Source: Actinoplanes solisilvae
GTDB lineage: Bacteria > Actinomycetota > Actinomycetes > Mycobacteriales > Micromonosporaceae
DNA length: 64,000 bases
NCBI RefSeq assembly: GCF_003999975.1
Contig: NZ_RJAC01000001.1
Coordinates: 372,001 to 436,000, forward strand
Direction: 5' to 3'
In this document: positions 46,986 through 56,494 of the stretch, piece by piece
Position numbering within the stretch: position 1 is the stretch's first letter
How the letters are laid out: each line of letters begins with the position of its first letter
Program-made: the position numbers and the translations under genes
The notes under the pieces: model-generated
What the model was told of the DNA's origin: nothing
Databases searched by the model: none
Seen by the model: only the letters and a program-made list of their open reading frames with translations

Positions 46986-48233
46986 CGGCTCGCGGCCTGA
47001 CAGCCGGCGGGTCGCGAATCGCCAGACCAGTGCGTAGGTCAAGGTCACCAGGCCGCAGCCGCCGAGAATGAACCGCTCGTCGACGAAGTCAACCACGGCC
47101 GTCGCCCCGAGCTGGCTGACCGCGATGGCCAGCGTCGCGAGCATCAGGTCGGTCGAGAAGACCCGTCCCCGCAGCCGGTCGGGCACCTCACCCTGCAACG
47201 CATAGTTGGACAGCACCCAGTTGGCGCCGCCGGCGAGGTGCGCCACGAAAACGAGGCCCAGCACCAGCGGGAACCACGGCGTCACGGCCACGCCGAGATA
47301 GCCGATGCCGTAAAGGGCCATCGAGAGCGCCAGCCCCGGAAAAAGCCAGGATCGGCGACGGAGCACCGGGCCCAGGATGAAAGGCCCGGCCAGAGCCCCG
47401 GCGCCACGGACGGCGAAGAGCAGACCGACACCCGCCACACCGGCACCATGCAGCGCGGCGATCAGAGGAAACACGGTGAGCACGCCGTTGCCCAGGCCGG
47501 CGGCTATCTTGACCGTCACCAACGCCCGGATCCGCGGATTCTCGCGCAGATAGCCGAACGACTCACGCAGGGCATGCCGGGTGCGGGTCGCCTGCTGGCC
47601 GGCGTCGCGCGGGGCCTGCATCGGGCGGCGGATCGTCGCGGTCAGCCCAGCGGCGATCAACAACAACACGGCGGTGACGCCGAAGCTGGCGTACGGCCCG
47701 AAGACCGCGCCGACGATGCCGCCCAGCGAGGCGCCGACGATAGTCATCGTGCCCCACGCGGAACCCGAAACAGTGTTGGCGGCGGCCAGATCGGCGGGGT
47801 CGACGACGTTGGGCATGGCGGCCGACGCGGCGGGCGAATAGAAGGCCTTGGCGATCGCGACGGCGCCGATCGCGACGAGGGCGAGCGGCGCGGTCTCGGC
47901 CGAACGCACGGTGAACAGCAGCAGCACGGCGACGAACGCGGCCAGGTTCGCGATGATGAGGATCTTGCGGCGATCGAAGCGGTCGGCGATCGTGCCGGTG
48001 TAGGGCAGCAGGAGCGCGTTGATGCCGGTGTCGGCGGCGAGAACGAGGCCACCCCAGACGCCGCTGCCGGTGAGCTCGGGCAACAGCGCGAGCAGCGGGA
48101 TCATGACAAACCAGTCGGAACCGAAAACCACCAGCTCAGCAGCGAACAGTCGCCGGAAATCGCGATTACGAGTAACAACCAAAAACGCTGTTGCCACGTA
48201 CACGGACGTTACTGCCCTGTGGACAACCGCCAT
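46965..48233 (-). CDS. MFS transporter
   Basis: A 422-residue major-facilitator protein with 12 predicted helices. The loop 2-3 motif is GTIADRFDRRKILI, and the N-terminal VVTRNRDFRRLFAAELVVFGSDWF matches the MFS_3/enterobactin-exporter-like subgroup. Drug or siderophore efflux is likely, and the cargo is unknown. The ATG at 48233 may be too far upstream: a GTG nine or eleven codons in is also plausible. Confidence 0.85.
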   Translation of the reverse strand: MAVVHRAVTSVYVATAFLVVTRNRDFRRLFAAELVVFGSDWFVMIPLLALLPELTGSGVWGGLVLAADTGINALLLPYTGTIADRFDRRKILIIANLAAFVAVLLLFTVRSAETAPLALVAIGAVAIAKAFYSPAASAAMPNVVDPADLAAANTVSGSAWGTMTIVGASLGGIVGAVFGPYASFGVTAVLLLIAAGLTATIRRPMQAPRDAGQQATRTRHALRESFGYLRENPRIRALVTVKIAAGLGNGVLTVFPLIAALHGAGVAGVGLLFAVRGAGALAGPFILGPVLRRRSWLFPGLALSMALYGIGYLGVAVTPWFPLVLGLVFVAHLAGGANWVLSNYALQGEVPDRLRGRVFSTDLMLATLAIAVSQLGATAVVDFVDERFILGGCGLVTLTYALVWRFATRRLSGREPSTVDAD

Positions 48234-48685
48234 TCCCCGCCCGCCTCAGAAATAGCCGCACCCCGCACCCGCACCCACGCCCGGCGCCCCACACCTTGCG
48301 CGCCAGCCCCGGTGCCCCACGCCCGATGCCCCACGCCCGATGCCCCACGCCCGATGCCCCCACTCCCCACGCCCGCCGCCCGGTGCGCCCCACACCCCGC
48401 GCTCGCCGCCTGGCCGCCCGGTGCTTTTGCGCGGCACGTCGCGGTGGCCGTCTAACTACGGCGGATCGCCAAGCGGCCGGGCGTCAGGGTTCCGCTTCGT
48501 GAGGCCAGTCACGGTGGCCCCTGGTTACGGCGTTTGCCAAGCGGCCGGGCCTCGTGGCTCCAGGTGGCGGCCGCTCCAAAACCGAACAGGGGGCGGGAGC
48601 CAGCAAAGGTGACGGCCGCTCCGAAGAACTTGCACGGGGCACCGGGGCGCTGGAGGTGGTGGCCGCTCTGAAGAACGGCCAGCAA
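48234..48685. repeat. Repeat-rich intergenic region
   Basis: This 450-bp gap has no gene. GCCCCACGCCCGAT is repeated exactly three times at 48314-48355 within a C-rich tract. GGTGGCC...GCCAAGCGGCCGGGC appears as a 44-bp imperfect pair near 48441-48484 and 48511-48553. A GGTGNCGGCCGCTCC-AA-A element occurs three times near 48563, 48608 and 48656, spaced about 45 bp. The pattern looks like decayed or expanding intergenic repeats. Confidence 0.7.
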
Positions 48686-48718
48686 AACGGGCGACCAGCC
48701 AATGGCCGGTCGCCCGTT
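48686..48718 (-). terminator. Terminator after the RND transporter gene
   Basis: AACGGGCGACC pairs perfectly with GGTCGCCCGTT (11 bp) with an inner GCC/GGC. On the minus strand a U-G pair closes the gap and TTTT follows. It lies 13 bp after the RND stop. Confidence 0.85.
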
Positions 48719-48731
48719 GCGTGAGGATGCG

Positions 48732-51700
48732 TCAGTCGGTTTGGGTTTCCGGTCGCTTCGGCATCTTGAGCACCTCGAACTGGTCGGTGTAACCGCGCAG
48801 CGCCCCGCTCGTCCGCGGCGGCTCCGCGGCCGGCACCGTCGCCGGCTCGGCCGGCTCCTCGTCATCGGGCACCGGCTGCAACGACGGCGAGTCGGCGGGA
48901 GTCGGAGCGGCACCGGCCGGGTCGCCGATGGGGCCACCGCGACGGGCGAGACGCTTGCGGCGCCGCTTCTCCTTGCCGTTCTCGACCATCGTGTAGAGCG
49001 TCGGCACCAGCACCAGCGTCAGCAGCGTCGAGCTCACCAGGCCGCCGATGACCACAATGGCCAGTGGCTGCGAGATGAAGCCGCCCTCACCGGTGAGCCC
49101 GAGCGCCATCGGGATCAGCGCGAAGATGGTCGCGATCGCCGTCATCAGGATCGGCCGCAGGCGGTGCCGGCCGCCCTCGATCACCGCTTCCTGCACGCCC
49201 ATGCCGCCCGCGCGGTAGTGGTTGATGAGGTCCATGAGCACGATCGCGTTGGTCACCACGATGCCCACCAGCATCAGCACACCGATCAGGGCCGGCACGC
49301 CCAGCGGTGTCCCGGTCGCCAGCAGCAGCGCGATCGCGCCGGTCGCCGCGAACGGGATGGAGACCAGCAGGATCACCGGCTGGATGAGGCTACGGAACGT
49401 CGCCACCATGATGATGAAGACGATCGCGATGGCCGCAAGCACGGCCAGCCCGAGCTGCTGGAACGCCTCGGCCTGGTCGGCACTGACGCCGCCGATGGTC
49501 GCCGTGGCACCGGCCGGCAGGGTCAGCCCGTCGAGCTTCTTCTGCAGGTCGGTGGTGGCCGCGCCGAGGTCGGAGCTCTTCGCCGTGCCGGTCACCGTGA
49601 CCGTGCGGTCGCCGTCGACCCGGGTGACCTGCTCGGGGCCGTTTACCTCTTTGACCTCGGCGATGGTGCTCAGCGGCACGGGCCCGCGGGCGGTCGTGAG
49701 CGGCAGTGCGCGCAGCGCCGCCGGGTCGGCCGGAGCCCTGCCGAACGAGATCACCACGTCCTGGGTGGCGCCGTCGACCGTCATCCGGCCGGCCGGGGCC
49801 GAACGGAACGCGCCCGCCACGCTCTGCGCGATGGTGGCTTCGGTCAGCCCGTACCGGGCCGCGACGTCGCGCTTCACGATCACGTCGAGGCGCGGGACGC
49901 TGGCCGCCAGCGTGCTGCTGACCTCGAGGAGGTCGCCGGATTCGGTCATCGTCTTCTGCACCTGCTCGGTCGCGGCGGTGAGCGCCTCCCCGTCGGCCGC
50001 CTTGACCAGCACCGACAGTTCGTTGCCACCGCCGAGGCCGGAGGTGTCACCGCCGACGCTGACTTCGCCGACGCCGTTCATCGTGGCGAACTTGTCGCGC
50101 AGCTCTTCGGTGATCTTCGCGGCGTCGGCGTCCTCGAAGAGGCCGACGTTGAAGGTGGCGGTGCTCGCGCCGCCGCCCCCGACGAACGGGTTGAAGTCGC
50201 CGCCGCTGCCCAGAGACACCTGGTACGTCTTCACGCCGCCGGTCGCCCCGAGCACGCCCTCGATCTGCTTGGCCGCTTCGTTCGTCGCGGCCAGGTTCGT
50301 ACCGACCGGCATCTCCTGCGTGATGGAGAGCGAGTCCTGACCCGACTGGTCGATGAAGTTGGTCTCGAGCCGGGTGGCCAGCACACCGGTGCCGAAGAGC
50401 ACGACGAGGCCGATGGTCAGCGTGGTCCAGCGCCGCTGGGTGGCGAAGCGGATCACCGGCAGGTAGCCGCGCTGCAGCGGGTTGCGCTTCTCCTTCTCCT
50501 CGGCGGCCTGGCGCAGCGCCTCGGTGTCGGCGCCCGCGGGCGGCGGCTTGAGGAACCAGTACGCCAGCACGGGCACCACGGTCAGCGCCACGAAGAGCGA
50601 GGCCACCAGCGCCACCGTGACGGTGATCGCGAAGGACGAGAAGATCTGGCCGACGAAGCCACCGACCAGCGCGATCGGGGCGAAGACGGCCACCGTGGTC
50701 AGCGTGGACGCGGTGACCGCGCCGGACACCTCGCGGACGGCCGAGATGATCGCGTGGACCTTCGGTTCGCCGTACTCGAGATGTCGTTTGATGTTCTCGA
50801 GGACGACGATCGAGTCGTCCACCACGCGTCCGACCGCGATGGTCAGCGCGCCCAGGGTGAGCAGGTTGAGCGTGTAGTCGCCGGTCCAGAGCGCGATCAG
50901 GGCGATCAGCACCGACAGCGGGATCGACACGGCCGTGACCAGCGTCGAGCGTACGGAGAGCAGGAAGACCAGGATGACGATCACGGCCATCACGAGGCCG
51001 AGCAGGCCTTCGGTGGTCAGGCTCTCGATCGAGCGTTCGACGAACGGCGCCTGGTCGACGACGACGGTCAGCTTGGCGCCGGACGACTTCTCGAGGTCGG
51101 CCAGCTTGTCGCGGACTTCGTGGGAGATCTCGACCGGGTTGCCGTCGGGCCGGGCGGTGACGGCGATGCCGAGGCTGTCGACGCCGTCGGTGCGCGTGTA
51201 CGACGTGGCGGCGGGGAGCTTGCTCTCGACCGTGGCGACCGAGCCGAGCTGCACGGGGCCGCGGGCGCCGGTGAGGTAGACCTGCTTGAGCTGGTCGATC
51301 GAGGTGAGCGACGAGCCGACCTGCACGGTCAGCGACCGGCTGCCCTCGCTGACCGCGCCGGCCGGCACCGAGATGCCGTTCTGCTGCAGCACGGTGGTGA
51401 TGGCCTGCGGGCTGACCCCGGCCGCCGCGAGCTTGGGCAGGTTGGGCGTGATCACGACCTGGGCCGCGCGGGCGCCGGTGATCTGGGTGTCGCGCACGCC
51501 GTCGATCGCGTTCAGCTCGGGTACGACCGTGTCGTTGAGCTTGTCGAGCAGCGCGCTCTCGTCACCGCCGCCCGAGGCGGCCAGCACGATCGCCGGGATG
51601 TCGTCGGTGCCGCCCGCGAAGATCGTCGGGGTGACGTCGGCCGGCAACTGCGGCTGGACCCGGTTGACCGCGGTCGTGAGCTGGTTGACCGCGGAGTCGA

Positions 51701-52004
51701 TGTCGGTGCCGAACACGAAGGCGACCGTCACGGTCGCGATGCCCTCGCGGGTGGTCGAGGTGACGCTGTCGATGCCGTCGAGGCCCTTCGCGGCGTCCTC
51801 GAGGGGTTCCGTGATCTGATCCTGGATGATCTCCGGGCCGGCGCCCGGGAGCGTCGCGGTCACGAAGGCCGCGGGGAACTCGATCGACGGGAACAACTGC
51901 TGCTTGAGCGACGGGATGGCGAAGATCCCGAACGCGGTGATGACTAGGGCGATCAGGGCGACTAGGCCTCTGTTGGCCAGGCTCAGCCGGGTCAGGAAGG
52001 ACAT
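48732..52004 (-). CDS. RND efflux transporter, AcrB/HAE1-like
   Basis: A 1090-residue proton-driven pump with the two-fold RND repeat. The N terminus is SFLTRLSLANRGLVALIALVITAFG, with large external loops after helices 1 and 7. The proton-relay helix has GRVVDDSIVVLENI (paired Asp as in AcrB). The second half ends in helices with VGIVVTNAIVLMDLINH. The last 100 residues are a basic then Pro/Ala-rich cytoplasmic tail. No adaptor or outer-membrane channel gene is nearby, as expected in a monoderm. Divergent MarR regulator. Confidence 0.93.
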   Translation of the reverse strand: MSFLTRLSLANRGLVALIALVITAFGIFAIPSLKQQLFPSIEFPAAFVTATLPGAGPEIIQDQITEPLEDAAKGLDGIDSVTSTTREGIATVTVAFVFGTDIDSAVNQLTTAVNRVQPQLPADVTPTIFAGGTDDIPAIVLAASGGGDESALLDKLNDTVVPELNAIDGVRDTQITGARAAQVVITPNLPKLAAAGVSPQAITTVLQQNGISVPAGAVSEGSRSLTVQVGSSLTSIDQLKQVYLTGARGPVQLGSVATVESKLPAATSYTRTDGVDSLGIAVTARPDGNPVEISHEVRDKLADLEKSSGAKLTVVVDQAPFVERSIESLTTEGLLGLVMAVIVILVFLLSVRSTLVTAVSIPLSVLIALIALWTGDYTLNLLTLGALTIAVGRVVDDSIVVLENIKRHLEYGEPKVHAIISAVREVSGAVTASTLTTVAVFAPIALVGGFVGQIFSSFAITVTVALVASLFVALTVVPVLAYWFLKPPPAGADTEALRQAAEEKEKRNPLQRGYLPVIRFATQRRWTTLTIGLVVLFGTGVLATRLETNFIDQSGQDSLSITQEMPVGTNLAATNEAAKQIEGVLGATGGVKTYQVSLGSGGDFNPFVGGGGASTATFNVGLFEDADAAKITEELRDKFATMNGVGEVSVGGDTSGLGGGNELSVLVKAADGEALTAATEQVQKTMTESGDLLEVSSTLAASVPRLDVIVKRDVAARYGLTEATIAQSVAGAFRSAPAGRMTVDGATQDVVISFGRAPADPAALRALPLTTARGPVPLSTIAEVKEVNGPEQVTRVDGDRTVTVTGTAKSSDLGAATTDLQKKLDGLTLPAGATATIGGVSADQAEAFQQLGLAVLAAIAIVFIIMVATFRSLIQPVILLVSIPFAATGAIALLLATGTPLGVPALIGVLMLVGIVVTNAIVLMDLINHYRAGGMGVQEAVIEGGRHRLRPILMTAIATIFALIPMALGLTGEGGFISQPLAIVVIGGLVSSTLLTLVLVPTLYTMVENGKEKRRRKRLARRGGPIGDPAGAAPTPADSPSLQPVPDDEEPAEPATVPAAEPPRTSGALRGYTDQFEVLKMPKRPETQTD

Positions 52005-52041
52005 GGGCGCTCCCCCGGTAAAAGTTCGTCCAGCACTGATA

Positions 52042-52058
52042 GTTTGCCTGACGCGAAC
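52042..52058. promoter_or_regulatory. Candidate MarR operator
   Basis: The imperfect inverted repeat GTTTGC-CTGAC-GCGAAC lies in the 188-bp divergent gap, 38 bp from the RND start, overlapping where its promoter should be. The rest of the gap is C/T-rich leader with no further motif seen. Confidence 0.35.
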
Positions 52059-52192
52059 AAATGGTTTTCGATGGGGGCGCGCTGGTACCGTCCGTCCGTA
52101 AGACCGCCTTCAGTCCGCTTCAGGGCGGCGGGTGGGGTGGTCGGAGGGGGACGCAGACAGGCCATCAGCGCGTCACGAAAGAGGAGTCTGCG

Positions 52193-52636
52193 GTGGCCGA
52201 CAAACAACAGCTCATCGCGGACATTATGGGCGCGCAGCAGCGGCTGCAGGACGTGATTGCCGAGGACCGGACTGATCCCCTGTTCTCCTCGCACCTGACG
52301 TTGTCGCAGCTCAGAATCCTCATGCTGCTCGCCCGCCACGGTTCGGTGTCGGGCAGCGAACTGGCCGGCATGGTCGGCGTCGGCGCGGCCGCGCTGACCG
52401 GCATGATCGACCGGCTCGTCGTGCAGGACCTGGTGGCCCGCGCGGAGGACCCGCACGACCGGCGCGTACGCCGCATCGCGCTGACTCGCGCGGGCAAGGA
52501 CCTCATCGCGAGCATCTTCAACGCGGGTGAGGCGAAGATGCGTACGCTCCTCAGCCGTCTCTCAGCCGAGGAGCTGGACCTGATCGCTCAGGCGACGCTG
52601 CTCTTGATCAAGGCGGCCGACTCAGGCGAGGCCTAG
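52193..52636 (+). CDS. MarR-family transcriptional regulator
   Basis: A 147-residue winged-helix dimer. The recognition region [31 protein letters not shown] and the wing [16 protein letters not shown] (given in part) are typical. GTG 52193 with AGAGGAG is chosen and an upstream reading rejected. Being divergent from the RND pump, it probably represses that gene and itself and is released by a pump substrate. It overlaps the thrC end by 15 bp. Confidence 0.88.
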   Translation: MADKQQLIADIMGAQQRLQDVIAEDRTDPLFSSHLTLSQLRILMLLARHGSVSGSELAGMVGVGAAALTGMIDRLVVQDLVARAEDPHDRRVRRIALTRAGKDLIASIFNAGEAKMRTLLSRLSAEELDLIAQATLLLIKAADSGEA

Positions 52637-53671
52637 CTCCCGCGCGGCGATCAGCACGTCGTTCTTGATCGTGATCGGCGACGGCGCGGTCGAGATCGCC
52701 CACTCCGGGTCTTTCAGGCCGTGACCCGTGACCGTGCAGACGACGGTGGAACCGGCCGGCACCTTGCCCTCAGCGGCCTGCTGCAACAGCCCGGCCACAC
52801 TCGCCGCGCTGCCCAGCTCGACGAAGACGCCCACCTCGCGGGCGAGCAGACGATAGGCCGTGAGAATCTCGCGGTCGGTGACGGCGGCGATCAGCCCGCC
52901 CGAGGCGTCGCGCGCGTCGAGCGCCTTGGTCCAGCTCGCCGGGTTGCCGATGCGGATCGCGGTGGCGATCGTGGAGGGCTCCTCGACGACCTTGCCGTTC
53001 ACGATCGGTGCGGCGCCGGACGCCTGGAACCCGTACATCTTGGGCCGTTTGGTGCTGTTGCCCGCCTCGTGATCCTCCTGATAGCCCATCCAGTACGCCG
53101 AGATGTTGCCGGCGTTGCCGACCGGGAGGCAGTGGATGTCGGGGGCGTCGCCCAGCGCTTCCACGATCTCGAAGGCGGCGGTCTTCTGGCCGTGCAGGCG
53201 GAAGATGTTGACCGAGTTGACGAGGGCGACCGGGAAGTCTTGCGACAGCTTCGAGGCCAGCGCCAGACAGTCGTCGAAGTTGCCGCTGACCTGCAGCAAC
53301 TTCGCGCCGTGGACGAGCGCCTGGGCCAGCTTGCCGAGCGCGATCTTGCCTTGCGGCACCAGCACCGCGCAGGTCAGACCGGCCCGGGCCGCGTACGCCG
53401 CCGCGGAGGCGCTCGTATTGCCGGTGGACGCGCAGATGATCGCCTTGGCGCCCTCCTCGACGGCCTTGGACACGGCCAGCGTCATGCCGCGGTCCTTGAA
53501 CGACCCGGTCGGATTGGCCCCCTCGACCTTGAGGTAGACGTCCGCGCCCGTGCGGGAGGAGAGCACCGGGGCCGGCACCAGGGGCGTGTTGCCCTCGTGC
53601 AGTGTGACCACCGGGGTCGTGTCGGTGACCGGAAGTCGGTCCCGATATGCCTCGATGAGTCCCCGGTACAT
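52622..53671 (-). CDS. thrC: Threonine synthase
   Basis: A 349-residue PLP enzyme that makes threonine from O-phosphohomoserine. The Schiff-base Lys59 is in [11 protein letters not shown], the phosphate-binding loop is PVGNAGN, and [19 protein letters not shown] (given in part) is canonical. ATG 53671 with AGGAG is preferred to the GTG at 53686. An 89-bp gap separates it from hom, on the same strand. Confidence 0.95.
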   Translation of the reverse strand: MYRGLIEAYRDRLPVTDTTPVVTLHEGNTPLVPAPVLSSRTGADVYLKVEGANPTGSFKDRGMTLAVSKAVEEGAKAIICASTGNTSASAAAYAARAGLTCAVLVPQGKIALGKLAQALVHGAKLLQVSGNFDDCLALASKLSQDFPVALVNSVNIFRLHGQKTAAFEIVEALGDAPDIHCLPVGNAGNISAYWMGYQEDHEAGNSTKRPKMYGFQASGAAPIVNGKVVEEPSTIATAIRIGNPASWTKALDARDASGGLIAAVTDREILTAYRLLAREVGVFVELGSAASVAGLLQQAAEGKVPAGSTVVCTVTGHGLKDPEWAISTAPSPITIKNDVLIAARELGLA

Positions 53672-53760
53672 GGCCTCGCTCCTCACGTTTGTCCTCGTCG
53701 CCGCCCCAGACTGCCGCAGAACTCCGAAATCTGGGACGGATTGTTCAACTGTCGGGACGC

Positions 53761-55110
53761 TCAGGCGCCGCCCTCTACGCGCAGCACGCTCGCGATCGAG
53801 CGCACGATGTCGAGCCGGGACAGCTCCTCGACGGTCGCCGCGAGGTTCGCGTCGGGGGCGCCGTGGGTGACGATCACCAGCTTGGCGTCCTCGGCCCGGC
53901 CCGACTGACGTACGGTCGCGATCGACACCTCGTGGTCGGCGAAGACACCCGCGACCGACGCGAGCACGCCCGGACGCTCGGCGACGTCGAGGCTGATGTG
54001 GTAGCGCGTCACGGCCTCGCCGATCGGGCGGACCGGCAGATGGGCATAGTTGCTCTCGCTCGGCGCCCGGGTGCCGGTGAGCCGGTTGCGGGCCGCCGCG
54101 ACGATGTCGCCCAGCACGGCGCTCGCGGTCGGCGTGCCGCCCGCGCCCCGGCCGTAGAACATGAGCTGCCCGGCCGCCTCGGCCTCGACGAAGACGGCGT
54201 TGAACGCGTCGCCGACGCTCGCGAGGGGGTGGCTGCGCGGGATCATCGCCGGATGCACCCGCACACTGACCGATTCCTGCCCGGACGAGTCAGGGCCGCG
54301 CTCGGCGATGCAGAGCAGCTTGATCGTGCAGCCCATCTCCTGGGCGCTGGCCATGTCGCCCGCGGTCACCCCGGTCATGCCCTCGCGGAAGACGTCGGCC
54401 GCGGTGACCCGGCTGTGGAAGGCCAGCGAGGCGAGGATGGCCGCCTTGGCCGCGGCGTCGAAGCCCTCGACGTCGGCCGTCGGGTCGGCCTCGGCGTACC
54501 CCAGCTCGGTGGCCTCCTCGAGGGCCTCGCTGAAGCCGGCGCCGGTGGCGTCCATCGACGAGAGGATGAAGTTGGTCGTGCCGTTGACGATGCCGGTGAC
54601 CCGGGTGACGCGGTCGCCGTGCAGCGACTCGCGCAGCGGGCGCAGCAGCGGGATCGCGCCGGCCACGGACGCCTCGTAGTAAAGGTCGGCCCCGCCCTCG
54701 GCGGCCGCGTCGTGCAGCGCCGCCCCGTCCTCGGCCAGCAGCGCCTTGTTCGCCGTGACGACGCTCTTGCCCGCTCGCAGCGCCTCGACCAGCCAGGTGC
54801 GGGCCGGCTCGATGCCACCCACCACCTCGATCACCACGTCGACGTCGTCCCGCTTGACCAGGCCGAGCGCGTCGGTGGTGAACAGGCTGTGGTCGATCGG
54901 CAGGTCGCCCCGCTCGCGGCCGAGCCGGCGCACGGCGACCCCGACGATCTCGAGCGGCGCGCCGATGCGGGCGGTCAGGTCTTCCGCCTGGTGGTGCAGC
55001 AGGCGTACGACTTCCGAGCCGACCGTGCCGCAGCCGAGGAGGGCGAGGCGGATCGCTTTCTCATCGGGTTTCTTGTTCAGTTTTCCGCCGCGGTTAGGCT
55101 CAGAGCTCAT
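53761..55110 (-). CDS. hom: Homoserine dehydrogenase
   Basis: A 449-residue NAD(P)H-dependent enzyme converting aspartate semialdehyde to homoserine. Cofactor loop [11 protein letters not shown], catalytic Lys in [11 protein letters not shown], and a C-terminal ACT domain (about 365-449, [18 protein letters not shown]) that usually binds threonine for feedback control. The ATG overlaps the lysA stop. Confidence 0.96.
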   Translation of the reverse strand: MSSEPNRGGKLNKKPDEKAIRLALLGCGTVGSEVVRLLHHQAEDLTARIGAPLEIVGVAVRRLGRERGDLPIDHSLFTTDALGLVKRDDVDVVIEVVGGIEPARTWLVEALRAGKSVVTANKALLAEDGAALHDAAAEGGADLYYEASVAGAIPLLRPLRESLHGDRVTRVTGIVNGTTNFILSSMDATGAGFSEALEEATELGYAEADPTADVEGFDAAAKAAILASLAFHSRVTAADVFREGMTGVTAGDMASAQEMGCTIKLLCIAERGPDSSGQESVSVRVHPAMIPRSHPLASVGDAFNAVFVEAEAAGQLMFYGRGAGGTPTASAVLGDIVAAARNRLTGTRAPSESNYAHLPVRPIGEAVTRYHISLDVAERPGVLASVAGVFADHEVSIATVRQSGRAEDAKLVIVTHGAPDANLAATVEELSRLDIVRSIASVLRVEGGA

Positions 55111-56492
55111 CCAACATCCAATGCGAGCAGGTCGTCCTCGGTCTCCCGCCGCACGATCACGCGCGAGGCGCCGTCGCGCACCGCCACCACGGGCGGCCGA
55201 GGGACGTGGTTGTAGTTGCTGGCCATGCTCCGGCAATAGGCGCCGGTGCCGGGCACGGCGAGAAGATCTCCGGGCTGCACGTCAGCGGGCAGGAATTCAT
55301 CCTTCACGACGATGTCCCCGGATTCACAATGCTTTCCCACCACGCGGGCCAGAATCGGCTCGGTGTCACTCGCCCGGCTCGCCACGGTCGCCGAGTACGA
55401 CGCGTCGTACAACGCCGTACGGATGTTGTCGCTCATGCCGCCGTCGACACTCACGTACGTCCGGATGCCGTCGACGTCCTTGACCGTGCCGACCTCGTAG
55501 AGCGTGAAAACCGCGGGGCCGACGATCGCGCGGCCCGGCTCGATCGACAGCTTCGGCTTGCGCAACGAGTTGAGCTCGCACTCGCTCTCGACGATCTTGT
55601 TGATGCGCTTGGCCAGATCGGCGGGGGCCGAGGGGTCGTCCTGGGTCGTGTACGCGATGCCGAAGCCCCCGCCCAGGTCGAGGTCGGGCAGTTCGACCCC
55701 GCGGGCGTCGCGGATCTGGGCCTGCAGCTCGACCACCCGGCGCGCCGCGACCTCGAAGCCGCTCGTGTCGAAGATCTGCGACCCGATGTGCGAGTGGAGA
55801 CCGCGCAGGTCGAGCACGCCCTCGTCGAGGATCTTCACGGCGGCCGCGAACGCCGCGCCCCCGGCCAGCGAGAAGCCGAACTTCTGATCCTCGTGCGCGG
55901 TGGCGATGAACTCGTGCGTGTGCGCCTCGACCCCGACGGTGACCCGTACGAGGACGTGGGGCCTTTGACCTTTTTCTTCGGCCAGGGCGGTGAGGCGGTC
56001 GATCTCGCCGAACGAGTCGACCACGATGCGGCCCACGCCGGCGTCGAGGGCGCGCTCGAGTTCACGTACCGACTTGTTGTTGCCGTGGAAACCGATGCGC
56101 TCGGCCGGGAAGCCGGCCGCCAGCGCCACCGCCAGCTCGCCGCCCGTGCAGACGTCGAGGAAGAGGCCCTCCTCGTCGATCACCCGCACGACCGCCTTGC
56201 AGAGGAACGACTTGCCCGCATAGAAGACGTCGGCGTCGGAGAACGCGTCGGCGAAGTCGCGGCAGCGGGACCGAAGGTCGTCCTCGTCGAGCAGGTAGGC
56301 GGGGGTGCCGTACTCCTCGGCCAGGGCGGCGACGCTCACGCCGCCGATCTCCAAGTGGCCTGCGTCGGCGCGGTTCACGGTCCGCGGCCAGAGCTCCGGC
56401 ACCAGGGCGTTGACATTCTGGGGCGTACGCAACCAGGCGGGCCCTCGTTGTCCGAGGTCGCCGTGCAGTGCCCCGGCCTCATGCGCGCGCAT
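55107..56492 (-). CDS. lysA: Diaminopimelate decarboxylase
   Basis: A 461-residue PLP enzyme for the last step of lysine synthesis. The PLP Lys is in FYAGKSFLCKAV (usually YAxKA), HIGSQIFD and EPGRAIVG are canonical, and the second-subunit Cys motif is KHCESGD. It starts 2 bp after argS and overlaps hom by 4 bp, so it belongs to an argS-lysA-hom operon. Confidence 0.96.
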   Translation of the reverse strand: MRAHEAGALHGDLGQRGPAWLRTPQNVNALVPELWPRTVNRADAGHLEIGGVSVAALAEEYGTPAYLLDEDDLRSRCRDFADAFSDADVFYAGKSFLCKAVVRVIDEEGLFLDVCTGGELAVALAAGFPAERIGFHGNNKSVRELERALDAGVGRIVVDSFGEIDRLTALAEEKGQRPHVLVRVTVGVEAHTHEFIATAHEDQKFGFSLAGGAAFAAAVKILDEGVLDLRGLHSHIGSQIFDTSGFEVAARRVVELQAQIRDARGVELPDLDLGGGFGIAYTTQDDPSAPADLAKRINKIVESECELNSLRKPKLSIEPGRAIVGPAVFTLYEVGTVKDVDGIRTYVSVDGGMSDNIRTALYDASYSATVASRASDTEPILARVVGKHCESGDIVVKDEFLPADVQPGDLLAVPGTGAYCRSMASNYNHVPRPPVVAVRDGASRVIVRRETEDDLLALDVG

Positions 56493-56494
56493 CC

